DNA from: an uncultured Rhodobiaceae bacterium
GTDB lineage: Bacteria > Pseudomonadota > Alphaproteobacteria > RS24
Assembly (NCBI GenBank): GCA_913051715.1
Contig: CAJXCG010000005.1
Location: 1-40,550, forward strand
Reading direction: 5' to 3'
Length of the DNA stretch: 40,550 bases
Positions 11,717 through 21,189 of the stretch are shown piece after piece; the first letter of the stretch is position 1; each line of letters starts with the position of its first letter. Below the pieces are notes generated by a model. It was given only the letters and a program-made list of their open reading frames with translations. It made no database searches and was not told the origin of the DNA. The position numbers were made by a program, and so were the translations under genes.

Positions 11717-12718
11717 ATGGCTTTGATAGACTGGGATCAACCCGAATATCTGGAATTGCCCGATTTGCACATGGCCGTGTTTCAGGCTGGCACGCCACGC
11801 AAAGACAGGCCCGCCGTGGTGTTGTGCCACGGTTTTCCTGAAATTGCATATAGCTGGCGGCACATCATCGCGCCGCTGGTTGAGGCGGGCTTTCACGTCA
11901 TTGCCCCCGACCAGCGCGGCTTTGGCTATACTGGCCTTGCCAAAAGCGACACGGGCGAGGCTGGCAGCGTGCCGCTCTACGATATGCAGCACCTTTGTGA
12001 CGATCTGGCGGCGATGCTGGATGCGCTGGACATCGAACAGGCGGTTTTTGTGGGTCATGACTGGGGCGGATTTGTGACATGGCAACTGCCCTTTTATCAC
12101 CCTTCGCGCGTCGCCGGACTTGTCGGGGTCAACACGCCGTTTATTCCGCGCCTCGCGCAAGACCCGATCGCCACTTTCCGTCAAGCCTTGGGCGATGATT
12201 TCTACATTGTTGCGTTTCAAGAGCACGGCCATGTCGAAGGCGTTTTGGACGCTGATACGGCACGCGCCCTGAGGTGTTTTTACCGCGGCCCCGATGCCGA
12301 AAATTCGCACGAGGTTGGGGAATTGGGCCCGGGTTGGGAAAATTTCGCCATTTTGAAAATCCTGGACAGCGACGAAGCCGGTTGGCCCGGCAAACAACTC
12401 CTGCACCCTGCCGATTTCGACCATTACCACCGCGCTTTCGCGCGCAGCGGCTTTCGCGGCGGCATAAACTGGTATCGCAATTTTACGCGCAACTGGGAGA
12501 TGAGCGTCGATTTCGAACAGAAAGTAGACGTGCCCAGCCTGATGGTGTGCGCCGAGAAAGACACCTTCCTGCCGCCTTCCATGGCCGAAAACATGCCGAA
12601 ATATGTAGCCGATTTGGAAACCCACCTGATCCGCGATTGCGGTCACTGGACGCAGAACGAAAAACCCGAAGAGCTAAGCCGACTTATGCGCGACTGGTTG
12701 AGCCGCAGATTCGGCTAA
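11717..12718 (+). CDS. Alpha/beta hydrolase, epoxide hydrolase-like
   Basis: The 333-residue product has the epoxide-hydrolase layout: oxyanion motif HGFPE (residues 38-42), PDQRGFGYTG, nucleophile elbow VGHDWGG with Asp115, a cap domain with a conserved-looking tyrosine-rich segment (NWYRNFTRNWEM), and the catalytic His310 in DCGHWTQNEKP. Asp rather than Ser or Cys at the elbow points to epoxide hydrolase or haloalkane dehalogenase/fluoroacetate dehalogenase chemistry; the HGFPE and the tyrosines favour epoxides. The start at 11717 has a GGGGGA about ten bases upstream and matches the family N-terminus; an upstream in-frame extension does not look like this family. Substrate unknown. Confidence 0.87.
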   Translation: MALIDWDQPEYLELPDLHMAVFQAGTPRKDRPAVVLCHGFPEIAYSWRHIIAPLVEAGFHVIAPDQRGFGYTGLAKSDTGEAGSVPLYDMQHLCDDLAAMLDALDIEQAVFVGHDWGGFVTWQLPFYHPSRVAGLVGVNTPFIPRLAQDPIATFRQALGDDFYIVAFQEHGHVEGVLDADTARALRCFYRGPDAENSHEVGELGPGWENFAILKILDSDEAGWPGKQLLHPADFDHYHRAFARSGFRGGINWYRNFTRNWEMSVDFEQKVDVPSLMVCAEKDTFLPPSMAENMPKYVADLETHLIRDCGHWTQNEKPEELSRLMRDWLSRRFG

Positions 12719-12790
12719 TCTGCGCGGTTTACAACTTGCCAAGCCCTGCCTATAGTCCGGCGCGTATGAGTTGACAGGGGTCGGCAAACA

Positions 12791-14092
12791 ATGAACAGAC
12801 CAGAAAAAATTTCCGGCGCCGCCCCGCAGCGTATCGCGGAAATCAAAGACGGCGCACCGCTTCGTATTCTTCTGCCAAGCTATCGCAGCGACCCGCATAC
12901 GGGCGGCCAGGGCATTTATATGCGGCTGATTTCCAAAGCTCTGGTTGATCTCGGCCATCATGTAGACGTGATTTCCGGCCCGCCCTATCCCGAACTTGAT
13001 CCGCGTATCGGTCTCATCAAATTGCCCTCGCTCGATATGTATGCGCGCGAAAACCCGATCACCTGCCTAAACCGCGAGATTATTGGCAATAAGACGGATT
13101 TGTTTGAATGGTGGAGCCATAATTGGGGTGGTTTTCCCGAACCCTACACATTCGGGGTTCGCATGGCAGAGTATATGCGCGATAAAATCGACCAATATGA
13201 CATCATGCACGACAACCAAACGCTGTGTTATGGCATGCTTGATGTGCGCGATATGGGATTGCCCGTCGTCGGCACCATCCACCACCCGATTACCAAAGAT
13301 CGCCGCATTGATATCAAACACGCCAAATGGCCATGGATCAAATTTCTGAAATGGCGCTGGTATTCATTTTTGAACATGCAAATTAACGTGGCGCGCGCGC
13401 TTGACCCGCTAATTGTCGTTTCCGACAGCACCAAGCGCGACGTGCACAAAGACTTCAAAATCCCGATGGCGCGCATGGTGCGTATCCATCACGGGATCGA
13501 CCATGAATTATTTACCCCGCAACCGCACATTACGCGCCGCAAGAACCGCCTGATGGCAACCGCCAGCGCGGACGTGCCGCTCAAAGGGCTGATCTATCTC
13601 ATTCGCGCTTATCACATGCTGCTGGTCGATCACCCCGATCTGGAACTCACCGTGGTCGGGCGTCTGCGCGAAGGTCAAACCATGGATGAGTTGAACCGGC
13701 TTGGCATCCGCGACCGTGTTAAATTCATCTCCGGGCTTTCGGGCGAACAAATACGCGACCTTTATGCCGAGGCCACCATTGCTGTATCGCCATCGGTCTA
13801 TGAAGGGTTTGGTTTCCCTGCCGGAGAAGCGCTGTCATGCGGCGTGCCGCTGGTGGCAACCGACGGCGGTTCGCTGCCGGAAGTCGTTGGTGATGCCGGC
13901 ATTATTGTGCCTCATTCCAACCCGCCGGCACTGGCGCGTGCTATTGATGCCTTGCTGCGCGACGAAAACCACCGCGCCGAGCTTTCCATCAAGGCGCGCC
14001 AGCACATTCTTGAAAATTTTAAATGGGAGCGTTGCGCCCGCGACGTGGTTCAGCTTTATCGGCAAACCATCGCGGCTCAGAAAGCCGCCTGA
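12791..14092 (+). CDS. Glycosyltransferase family 4
   Basis: A 433-residue retaining GT-B glycosyltransferase. The N-terminal domain opens with a glycine-rich donor/acceptor loop (LLPSYRSDPHTGGQGIYMR) and the C-terminal domain has the EX7E nucleotide-sugar motif, Glu338 to Glu346, in YEGFGFPAGEALSCG, followed by VATDGGSLPEVVGDAG. AGGGG lies ten bases before the start. The next gene begins four bases after the stop, and the third gene overlaps the second, so this is the first gene of a three-gene operon. Acceptor unknown; the linked cyclase-fold protein suggests a lipid or isoprenoid-like acceptor, which is inference. Confidence 0.93.
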   Translation: MNRPEKISGAAPQRIAEIKDGAPLRILLPSYRSDPHTGGQGIYMRLISKALVDLGHHVDVISGPPYPELDPRIGLIKLPSLDMYARENPITCLNREIIGNKTDLFEWWSHNWGGFPEPYTFGVRMAEYMRDKIDQYDIMHDNQTLCYGMLDVRDMGLPVVGTIHHPITKDRRIDIKHAKWPWIKFLKWRWYSFLNMQINVARALDPLIVVSDSTKRDVHKDFKIPMARMVRIHHGIDHELFTPQPHITRRKNRLMATASADVPLKGLIYLIRAYHMLLVDHPDLELTVVGRLREGQTMDELNRLGIRDRVKFISGLSGEQIRDLYAEATIAVSPSVYEGFGFPAGEALSCGVPLVATDGGSLPEVVGDAGIIVPHSNPPALARAIDALLRDENHRAELSIKARQHILENFKWERCARDVVQLYRQTIAAQKAA

Positions 14093-14096
14093 TGAA

Positions 14097-14822
14097 ATGC
14101 AGACGATTGACCTAGACATCCTCCGTCTTGAGGACGGGCACCGCATATTAGACCTAGGCTGCGGACGCGGGCGCCACACTCACGCCGCCTATTTTCATCG
14201 GCGCTGCCATTCGGTCGGGCTGGATTTGGGCCTTGATGATGTTTTGACGACCAAGGCCGGGTTTTTGGCAAATCCCGATTTGGAGCCGCAAACCGGCCAT
14301 GCGCGGCGTTATGATTTAATGGTCGGTGATGCGCTGGCCTTGCCGTTTCCCGATAATTATTTCGACCGCCTCATCTGCTCGGAGGTGCTTGAACATATCC
14401 CCGATTATCAAGGCGCGCTGACGGAAATATGGCGCATCACCAAACCCGGCGGGCGCATTGGCATTTCGGTGCCCCATCGATGGCCGGAACAAATTTGCTG
14501 GCTTTTGTCGCGTGCCTATTACGACACGCCGGGCGGGCACGTTCGTATTTTCAAACGCCGTCTGTTGCGCCGCGACATTGAATCCATGGGGTTCAAATAT
14601 CTGACCCGCCACCTAACCCACGGGCTGCACAGCCCTTATTGGTGGCTGAAATGTGCAGTTGGCGTCGACAATAATGACCATGTTTTGGTGCGCCAATATC
14701 GGCGCATGTTGGAAGCCGAAATATTATCCGACCCGCCAGTGCTGCGCGTGCTGTCCAAACTGGCAGACCCGCTCATGGGCAAAAGCCTGGTGATGTATTT
14801 CGACAAGCCGGAAGATATTTGA
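14097..14822 (+). CDS. Class I SAM-dependent methyltransferase (Methyltransf_11 type)
   Basis: The 241-residue product has the SAM-binding motif ILDLGCGRGRHT (residues 17-28), motif II with GDALALPFPDNYFDRLICSEVLEHI, and motif III at ITKPGGRIGISVPH. This is the pattern of small-molecule or lipid methyltransferases (UbiE/Methyltransf_11). The ATG at 14097 starts five bases after the glycosyltransferase stop. Its own stop TGA shares one base with the start of the next gene (TGATG). No transmembrane segment is evident. The substrate is unknown. Confidence 0.9.
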   Translation: MQTIDLDILRLEDGHRILDLGCGRGRHTHAAYFHRRCHSVGLDLGLDDVLTTKAGFLANPDLEPQTGHARRYDLMVGDALALPFPDNYFDRLICSEVLEHIPDYQGALTEIWRITKPGGRIGISVPHRWPEQICWLLSRAYYDTPGGHVRIFKRRLLRRDIESMGFKYLTRHLTHGLHSPYWWLKCAVGVDNNDHVLVRQYRRMLEAEILSDPPVLRVLSKLADPLMGKSLVMYFDKPEDI

Positions 14823-15874
14823 TGCACGCGCCTGACCTTGGCTATTTTGACGGCGCGCGCGCAACCATATTGCGCTTGCAAAATGCTGACGGGTCTATTC
14901 CGTGGTTCGCGGGCGGGGTCATCGACCCGTGGAACCATTTGGAAGCGACCATGGGACTGCACATTCTGGGCGAACGCGCAGCTGCCGAAAAAGCCATCGC
15001 CTATTTGCAAAACAGTCAGCTTGATGACGGCTCGTGGTGGGGCCAGCTTGGCAGCGCGGTGCCGATCGATATGGAACTGCACCAGTTCACCACTGACGGC
15101 ATGGACACCGGACACAAAGTCCGCGACACAAATTTTACCGCCTATATTGCGAGTGCTGTCTATCACCATCACCTGATCTTTCAAGACCTGACCTATACGC
15201 AAAATCTGTGGCCGTGTGTCGAGGCGGCCATTACATTTGTTCTGGGGCTGCAATATGACGAAGGTGATATTCGCTGGACAGCGCGCGACCCAGACACGCC
15301 GGAAGAAGACAGCCTCGTGACCGGCAATAGCTCGATCCATAAAAGTCTGGGTCACGCAATCAAACTGGGCACAGTTTTGGGCCACCGCGTCGACCACTGG
15401 TGTGTTGCCCGCGAGCGCCTCGGACACGCCTTGGCGCATCGTCCCGAGCGATTTGACCGCACATGGGGTTCAAAGGCGCGCTATTCGATGGACTGGTATT
15501 ATCCGGTTTTGAGCGGCGCATTGGATCCTACCGCAGCAGACGAACGCCTGAACGCGCGCTGGGACAGCTTCGTAATTGACGGCTTCGGGTGCCGCTGCGT
15601 ATCCGACGAACCATGGGTTACCGTCGCCGAAAGTGCTGAGTTGGTTCTCGCGCTCATGGCATCGGGCAAAACCGAACAGGCCGTCACCCATCTTGGCTGG
15701 CTCGATCGGTTTCGCGACGCCAACGGCGCTTACTGGATGGGCATGCAGGTCGAAGAAGAAAAATTCTGGCCGGTGGAACAGCCTGCTTGGACAGCCGGCG
15801 CGGTTTTATTGGCGCATGACGCCGTGCATCGTTTGACGCCCGCGCACGCCATATTTGTCGAAACCGACCGTTAA
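14822..15874 (+). CDS. Terpene cyclase/prenyltransferase-fold (alpha-alpha barrel) protein
   Basis: A 350-residue protein with repeats like the QW motif of squalene-hopene cyclases: Lys57 to Trp72 (KAIAYLQNSQLDDGSW) fits the K/R-G/A-x2-F/Y/W-L/I/V-x3-Q-x3-G-x-W pattern exactly, and partial copies appear at LRLQNADGSIPWF, VLGLQYDEGDIRW and LDRFRDANGAYWM. These predict an alpha6-alpha6 toroid as in triterpene cyclases and prenyltransferase beta subunits. It is about half the size of squalene-hopene cyclase and I see no DxDD protonation motif, so classical class II cyclisation is doubtful. It overlaps the methyltransferase stop by one base. Function unknown; probably acts in the same pathway. 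Confidence 0.72.
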   Translation: MHAPDLGYFDGARATILRLQNADGSIPWFAGGVIDPWNHLEATMGLHILGERAAAEKAIAYLQNSQLDDGSWWGQLGSAVPIDMELHQFTTDGMDTGHKVRDTNFTAYIASAVYHHHLIFQDLTYTQNLWPCVEAAITFVLGLQYDEGDIRWTARDPDTPEEDSLVTGNSSIHKSLGHAIKLGTVLGHRVDHWCVARERLGHALAHRPERFDRTWGSKARYSMDWYYPVLSGALDPTAADERLNARWDSFVIDGFGCRCVSDEPWVTVAESAELVLALMASGKTEQAVTHLGWLDRFRDANGAYWMGMQVEEEKFWPVEQPAWTAGAVLLAHDAVHRLTPAHAIFVETDR

Positions 15875-16479
15875 AGACGGCGCAGCAGACGCAGCGAGTG
15901 CACCGCGCCGATTTCCTCAAACAGCCCCGAACCTAAAGCCAGCTTATAAATTTCAAAAGGCGGTCGCCCGCCATCGGCAGGGTTTGGGAACACATCATGG
16001 ATCGCCAGCGTGCCACCGGTCATCACGCGCGGTGCCCAGTTGCGATAATCCGCCAGCGCCGCCGCCATTGAATGACCGCCATCAATGAATAGAAAACTCA
16101 CCGGCCCCGCGACGGTTTGCGCGGCCAGTTCGGAACGGGTCAGAACCGGCACCACGCAATCTTCCAGTCCGGCGCGCGCCAGCGTGTCGCGGAAATGCGC
16201 CAGCGATGACATGCCCCCCGATGGGTCGGCGAGATCGGGATCGAAATATTCCTCGCCCGGCTGGTTTTCCTCAGACCCGCGATGATGGTCGATCGCCACC
16301 AGCAAGCCCCCCGCTTGCTGGCACGCCGTCCCCAGATAGACCGTTGACTTACCGCAATAGCTGCCAATTTCGACGCACAGACCCTCGGGCGCCCGCGCGC
16401 GCGCCGCCGCATGCAGAGCGGCCCCTTCATCGGGATGCAGAAAGCCTTTGACCGTCTCTATGTCGATCGGCAGATGCAC
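15871..16479 (-). CDS. Class I SAM-dependent methyltransferase (Methyltransf_24 / TylF-like)
   Basis: The 202-residue product has VEIGSYCGKSTVYLG as the SAM-binding glycine loop, VAIDHHRGSEE after beta-2, and LFIDGGHSMAAALADYRNW, which is typical of Methyltransf_24 and related sugar or macrolide O-methyltransferases. It lies convergent to the cyclase-fold gene, and the two stop codons share the bases TTAA at 15871-15874. Position suggests it belongs to the same cassette although it is on the other strand. Substrate unknown. Confidence 0.83.
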   Translation of the reverse strand: MHLPIDIETVKGFLHPDEGAALHAAARARAPEGLCVEIGSYCGKSTVYLGTACQQAGGLLVAIDHHRGSEENQPGEEYFDPDLADPSGGMSSLAHFRDTLARAGLEDCVVPVLTRSELAAQTVAGPVSFLFIDGGHSMAAALADYRNWAPRVMTGGTLAIHDVFPNPADGGRPPFEIYKLALGSGLFEEIGAVHSLRLLRRL

Positions 16480-16496
16480 GCAACACCCCCGGGCGG

Positions 16497-17861
16497 TCAG
16501 CGTGCCACGGCGCGCTTCAGCGCAGCCGAACCGAAATCGCGGCGGTCGATTGTCGGGTTGTCCAAATTGGCCGGGCCAAACTCGATCTTGAGATGGTCGA
16601 TATTATAGCGATCCAGCTCGAAGTCATACAGGACGTCAAAATCCTGAATACATGCCGGATGCTCATAATAGTTTTTGACAAAAGCGATCTGCCCATGTGT
16701 GAGCGCGCCCGCGCTGTCGTATAAATCCGTGCCGACAGCAATCCATGTGTCTTCGTCAAAATAGATGACCCGGCGCTGATAGCGATGGGAAAATTCCGGT
16801 TTTAGTTTTCCTTCAATCACCCACACGCGATGCAATTCATAGCGAATAAGCTCAGGGTTCAAGAACTTCGGTTGTACCAATTTATCAAAGCCCATGGCCG
16901 GATCGCTTGCGCTGTAGGCATTATAGGGAATGTAAAAGGGTTTTTTGCCGATCAGTGACCATTCATATCTGTCTTGCGACCCGCTGAACAGCATCATATC
17001 GTCGGCAATGCGGAGGCCACCCGCCGACATCATCGGCGCTTCATAGGTCGTTGCATTGGGCACCGCTCGGGCAATTTTACGGGTGTCGGGTCGGAACATA
17101 AAGCCGGGCCGCGGCTCGACAACCTGATTGATGGTGTTGGTCATGGAAAAACCCGACCCGTTCATGCGCGGCGGCGCAGACCATATTCCCATCCAAACAA
17201 AAAGTCGGTTATCAAGCTCTTCCGACGATGTGGTTTGCGGGTCGTAATAATATGAATAACGTTTGTCTTCACGAATGACACGCGTGAAAGACCCGTTTTC
17301 ATACATGGTGCCGCCGGTAATCTTCGCGGAAAAGCGGCGTCCGTGATAATGCGTTTTGTGGTTCCACAGCACTTCATCGGCATTTTCAGGCACCGGAAAT
17401 GCAATCCCGCCCAAGGCGCCGGTGAAGCCGTTGCCGCCATCGACCAGACTTGCTTGGTCGGCATTGCGCTTATTGGCGGCGTAAACATGCTCGGGCGCCG
17501 CGCAGCTGCGTCGGGTCGGATAGACATTCATGACATATTTGCCGGGATATTTTGCCAGCAGGGCTTGTTGCGTTGCCGATAGCTTGTCGGCGTATTCGGA
17601 AACATTGTCTTGGCTGATGGTGAACACGCGCGCATCGTCGGCAAACGGGTCAATATGCGGCTGGCCCGGCACATAATCGGCGGGCGGAGTTGTGAAACCA
17701 CCCGTCCAGGCAGGAATCGTTCCGTCGGCGGATGGGTTTGGATCGGCCCCCATCGGCGTTAATTTAGTGCCCAATAATGCGCTGTCGGCAAAGGCGGAAC
17801 CGCTGACCAAAGCAGCGCACAGTGCAGCAGCCAAAGTTTTTTTGATGGCTAAGTTTGTCAT
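16497..17861 (-). CDS. DUF1329 family exported protein
   Basis: The 454-residue product starts with a signal peptide (MTNLAIKKTLAAALCAAL, cleavage near SAFA-D) and continues with the DUF1329 hallmarks: LGTKLTPMGADPNPSADGTIPAWTGG (given here in part), the YADKLSATQQALLAKYPGKY segment, PTRRSCAAPEHVY, and a C-terminal lipoprotein-sorting-like region with RRVIYFDEDTW. DUF1329 proteins resemble LolA/LolB-type lipid-binding folds and are often linked with DUF1302 and RND genes in hydrophobic-compound transport; none of those partners is here. AGGG lies five bases before the start at 17861; a longer reading from 17918 lacks a ribosome site. It diverges from the amidohydrolase gene. Confidence 0.88.
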   Translation of the reverse strand: MTNLAIKKTLAAALCAALVSGSAFADSALLGTKLTPMGADPNPSADGTIPAWTGGFTTPPADYVPGQPHIDPFADDARVFTISQDNVSEYADKLSATQQALLAKYPGKYVMNVYPTRRSCAAPEHVYAANKRNADQASLVDGGNGFTGALGGIAFPVPENADEVLWNHKTHYHGRRFSAKITGGTMYENGSFTRVIREDKRYSYYYDPQTTSSEELDNRLFVWMGIWSAPPRMNGSGFSMTNTINQVVEPRPGFMFRPDTRKIARAVPNATTYEAPMMSAGGLRIADDMMLFSGSQDRYEWSLIGKKPFYIPYNAYSASDPAMGFDKLVQPKFLNPELIRYELHRVWVIEGKLKPEFSHRYQRRVIYFDEDTWIAVGTDLYDSAGALTHGQIAFVKNYYEHPACIQDFDVLYDFELDRYNIDHLKIEFGPANLDNPTIDRRDFGSAALKRAVAR

Positions 17862-17897
17862 AATGTCCCTCAAAGTTTGCAAAACCGTATCGTATCG

Positions 17898-17911
17898 GGC
17901 ACGATTGTGCC
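17898..17911. repeat. Palindrome GGCAC-GATT-GTGCC between divergent genes
   Basis: A perfect five-base inverted repeat with a four-base centre sits in the 74-bp region between the DUF1329 gene and the amidohydrolase gene. A short CGTATCGTATCG direct repeat adjoins it. The position fits an operator shared by both genes. Confidence 0.3.
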
Positions 17912-17935
17912 AACACATTGTTTTGGGAGAACATC

Positions 17936-19717
17936 ATGTTTGATCTTATCATTCGCAATGCAAATCTTGTTGATGGGACAGGCGCGCCCGCACGCACGGC
18001 CGATATTGCCATTAAAGACGGGCTGATCGCCGAGGTTGGCGAGGTATCGGGCAAGGCAACCACCGAAATTGACGCGCGGGGCGATCTTGTTACGCCGGGC
18101 TGGGTGGACATTCACACCCATTATGATGGTCAGGTCACATGGGACCCTTATTTGTCGCCGTCGGGCTGGAACGGTGTCACCACTGCCGTGATGGGTAATT
18201 GCGGGGTGGGCTTTGCGCCCGCCAAACCGGACAGCCATGACTGGTTGATCGGCCTGATGGAAGGTGTGGAAGATATTCCGGGCGCAGCGCTCGCTGAGGG
18301 TATTACGTGGGATTGGGAGACTTTCCCAGAATATCTCGACGCGCTTGACAAGCACCCCCGCGCACTCGATGTCGCCACACAAATTCCCCATGGCGCGGTG
18401 CGCGCTTATGTGATGGGCGAACGCGGTGCCAATAATGAAGCGGCCACCAGCGAAGATATCGACGCAATGGCTGACATTGTCGAAGAAGGAATTCGCGCGG
18501 GCGCGCTCGGCTTTTCGACCTCGCGCACCATGCTGCATCTGTCAAAGGACGGCGAACCTGTTCCCGGCACCTTCGCCAATAAAGACGAATTGATCGGCAT
18601 CGCCGAAGCCATGCAACGCGGCGGTCACGGCATTTTTGAAATGGCGTCAGACCTCAATCCAGCCGAGGAAGAATTTGGTTGGATGGCCGAGATGTCGCAA
18701 AAAACCGGCCTGCCCGTCAGCTATGCATTATTGCAAAACCCGATTGATAAGGATGGCTGGCGCAATTTGCTGCAAATGACGAATGACGCGGTTGCCAATG
18801 GTGCCAACATTAAAGCACAAATTGCGTTGCGCGCGCCGGGGCTGATATTGGGCTGGGAAAGCACGGTGCATCCGTTCTCCCTGCACCCGGAATATTTGCC
18901 GCTGGCCGAGCTGTCGCCGGAAGATCGGCTTGAAAAACTGCGCGACCCAAGCGTTCGCGAGAGCCTGATCAATGGCGCGCCCTATTTCATGCAGGAAACC
19001 GAAGACCATGATGGCGAGGGGCTGCCAAGCGGTCACGGTGTCGCCGCGCTGATTACGCTTGGCTTCGACAATATGTTCCGGCTGATGCAAGACGGCGTGC
19101 CGAATTACGAGCCGGAAGGCAAAGACAGTGTTGGCGAGATTGCCAAGGCGCAGGGCGTGTCTCCGGCCGAAGTTGTTTTCGACATGCTGATGGAAAATGA
19201 CGGCAAGGGCTATGTGTTCCTGCCGCTTTTGAATTATGCCAATCAGAATTACGACCATATTTATGAGATGTTCCATAATGAAAATACGGTGCTCAGCCTT
19301 TCCGATGGCGGCGCGCATTGCGGCGTCATTACGGATGCGAGTTTCCCGACCTATTTGTTGTCGCATTGGGTACGCGACCGCGCGCGTGGGCCACGCTTCA
19401 GCCTTGAAAAGGCCGTTGCCGCCCAGACCAGCGGCACTGCTGCGCTCTATGGGCTGCATGATCGCGGTATTATTGCCCCCGGCATGAAGGCCGATCTGAA
19501 TGTAATCGACTTTGAGGCCTTGCAATTGCACGAGCCGAAAATGGTGCGCGACCTGCCCGCGGGCGGACGCCGCCTCATTCAGGAAATTTCAGGCTATCGC
19601 TATACGATTGTGAGCGGCGTTGTCACTTATGAAGATGGCACGCCGACCGGCAAATTACCGGGCAAGCTCATTCGGGGTGTTCAGCACGCGGACGCGGAAA
19701 AGCTGGCGGCGGAGTAA
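17936..19717 (+). CDS. Amidohydrolase family 3, N-acyl-D-amino-acid deacylase-like
   Basis: A 593-residue cytoplasmic metal-dependent hydrolase. The N-terminus [15 protein letters not shown] and the metal motif DIHTHYDGQ (His60, His62) are those of D-aminoacylase/dihydroorotase-like enzymes; [19 protein letters not shown] and the final KADLNVIDF strand follow in the usual order. D-aminoacylases remove the acyl group from N-acyl-D-amino acids, but many long members (~570-600 residues) have no proven substrate. GGGAGA lies five bases before the ATG at 17936. It faces the transporter gene at 19743, convergent with a 25-bp gap. Confidence 0.88.
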   Translation: MFDLIIRNANLVDGTGAPARTADIAIKDGLIAEVGEVSGKATTEIDARGDLVTPGWVDIHTHYDGQVTWDPYLSPSGWNGVTTAVMGNCGVGFAPAKPDSHDWLIGLMEGVEDIPGAALAEGITWDWETFPEYLDALDKHPRALDVATQIPHGAVRAYVMGERGANNEAATSEDIDAMADIVEEGIRAGALGFSTSRTMLHLSKDGEPVPGTFANKDELIGIAEAMQRGGHGIFEMASDLNPAEEEFGWMAEMSQKTGLPVSYALLQNPIDKDGWRNLLQMTNDAVANGANIKAQIALRAPGLILGWESTVHPFSLHPEYLPLAELSPEDRLEKLRDPSVRESLINGAPYFMQETEDHDGEGLPSGHGVAALITLGFDNMFRLMQDGVPNYEPEGKDSVGEIAKAQGVSPAEVVFDMLMENDGKGYVFLPLLNYANQNYDHIYEMFHNENTVLSLSDGGAHCGVITDASFPTYLLSHWVRDRARGPRFSLEKAVAAQTSGTAALYGLHDRGIIAPGMKADLNVIDFEALQLHEPKMVRDLPAGGRRLIQEISGYRYTIVSGVVTYEDGTPTGKLPGKLIRGVQHADAEKLAAE

Positions 19718-19742
19718 GCCGCCATTTGATCTTTCGCGCGGC

Positions 19743-21131
19743 CTAGCGTTTGCCTTGGCGTTCCAATTCGGCGAGCACTTCTGCGTGTTCGGCTTCGTTG
19801 AAGCTGAACCGCAAAAACATCAGCGCGCCGAAAATATAGGCAATGAACGGCACACCGGCGTAAAGGAAGCGCAGGGTGTTGACCACTTGGTCGCTCTGCT
19901 CGACCTTCGGCACAAAGCCTGCCCATGACAGCGCAAAACCTGTGACCATGAGCATGATGCCATAGGCCGATTTCGAGACAAAATACCAGGCCGAGAAATA
20001 CGCGCCTTCCTTGCGCTCGCCCGTTTGCAACTCGTCATAATCGATGACGTCGGATTTTATGGACGGATTGATGGTGCCGCCGCAACTGCCTGCCGCGCCG
20101 GCGATTGCCGCTAGCACCAACAAAATAAGGTCGTCGCCTTCCTGCAAAAAGCCCATCGACCCAAAGGCGAAAGCAGTGACAATCATGGAACAAAACCATA
20201 ATTGCTTTTTGCCAATGCGCCTGGCAATCGGCATCCATATCGGCGTCAGCAAAAACGAAAAAACCATATAGCTGAGAATGAAAAACGGCGCCATTTGCGG
20301 CGCATTCAGCACATATTCGGCATTGTAAAGCGTCAGGATTGTGATGACGGCGCCACCAAGATTTTCAATGAAAATAATGAAAATCAACAGGCTGGCATGT
20401 TTGTTACGCAAAATATCGCGCAAGGCCGTAAACGGATTTTCCGCGCCGCGTCCGGAAAATTCCGGTCGCTCGCGCACGAACATAACGCAGATTAAAAGCA
20501 TCACACCCGTCGCCACCGCCGCATAAGTGGACTGGTCAGCGGCCAGTGTACGCACCGCTTGCGAACTTTCGTTTTCGGCCAGAATGAGCCAGTACATAGT
20601 GCCCAGTGCACTGATATAGCCCGCAATCCAGCCGGCATGGCGCGCGCCAAAAATTTTGTTGCGCTCGTGATAATCGTCGGTCAGTTCGGCACCCAGCGAC
20701 ATATGCGGCACCACAAACATGGTCTGGGCCGAATAAAAGCCGATGACAGCAACCGCCATCCAAGTCACCAAAAGGCTGTCGCTCAACCCTGCGGGCGGTG
20801 CCGACAGCATCCAGAAACTCAAGCCCACCGGCACAACGCTGGCAAATATCCATGGTCGCCGACGCCCCAAGCGTGTTTGGGTCTTGTCGGACAAATAGCC
20901 CACAAGCGGGTCGGACACCGCATCCCAAAAACGCGACACGCCGAAAATAAAGCCCATCACCGCCGGGGCGATGAGCAGCACGTCAGTGGCAAATTTCATC
21001 AGATAAAGCGACACCAGACAGAACATGTAGCCGGCGCCCACCGTCGGAATGGCAAAGCTGACAAGTTCGACGAGACTGATGGATTGCCGCGGCGTCGCGG
21101 ACGTATTTTGATCGGCTGTTAAATCACTCAC
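19743..21131 (-). CDS. MFS transporter, GPH (glycoside-pentoside-hexuronide:cation symporter) type
   Basis: The 462-residue membrane protein has twelve predicted helices. The GPH signature between helices 2 and 3 is clear: FWDAVSDPLVGYLSDKTQTRLGRRRPWI, split here as FWDAVSDPLVGYLSDK and TRLGRRRPWI. A second acidic segment IKSDVIDYDELQTGERKEG lies between helices 8 and 9, as in melibiose permease relatives. These carry sugars or related compounds with Na+ or H+. GTG start at 21131 with GGGGAG seven bases upstream. The cargo is unknown; the neighbouring D-aminoacylase-like enzyme may act on it, which is inference only. Confidence 0.9.
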   Translation of the reverse strand: MSDLTADQNTSATPRQSISLVELVSFAIPTVGAGYMFCLVSLYLMKFATDVLLIAPAVMGFIFGVSRFWDAVSDPLVGYLSDKTQTRLGRRRPWIFASVVPVGLSFWMLSAPPAGLSDSLLVTWMAVAVIGFYSAQTMFVVPHMSLGAELTDDYHERNKIFGARHAGWIAGYISALGTMYWLILAENESSQAVRTLAADQSTYAAVATGVMLLICVMFVRERPEFSGRGAENPFTALRDILRNKHASLLIFIIFIENLGGAVITILTLYNAEYVLNAPQMAPFFILSYMVFSFLLTPIWMPIARRIGKKQLWFCSMIVTAFAFGSMGFLQEGDDLILLVLAAIAGAAGSCGGTINPSIKSDVIDYDELQTGERKEGAYFSAWYFVSKSAYGIMLMVTGFALSWAGFVPKVEQSDQVVNTLRFLYAGVPFIAYIFGALMFLRFSFNEAEHAEVLAELERQGKR

Positions 21132-21189
21132 TGCGCTTCTCCCCGCTGAACTCGACCATGTCTGAGCGAAAATAGCAAGTTCTTAAACC

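Noticed and set aside
11684-12646. A 320-codon minus-strand frame opposite the epoxide hydrolase
   Set aside because: Shadow of a gene with a complete Asp-His catalytic pattern on the plus strand.
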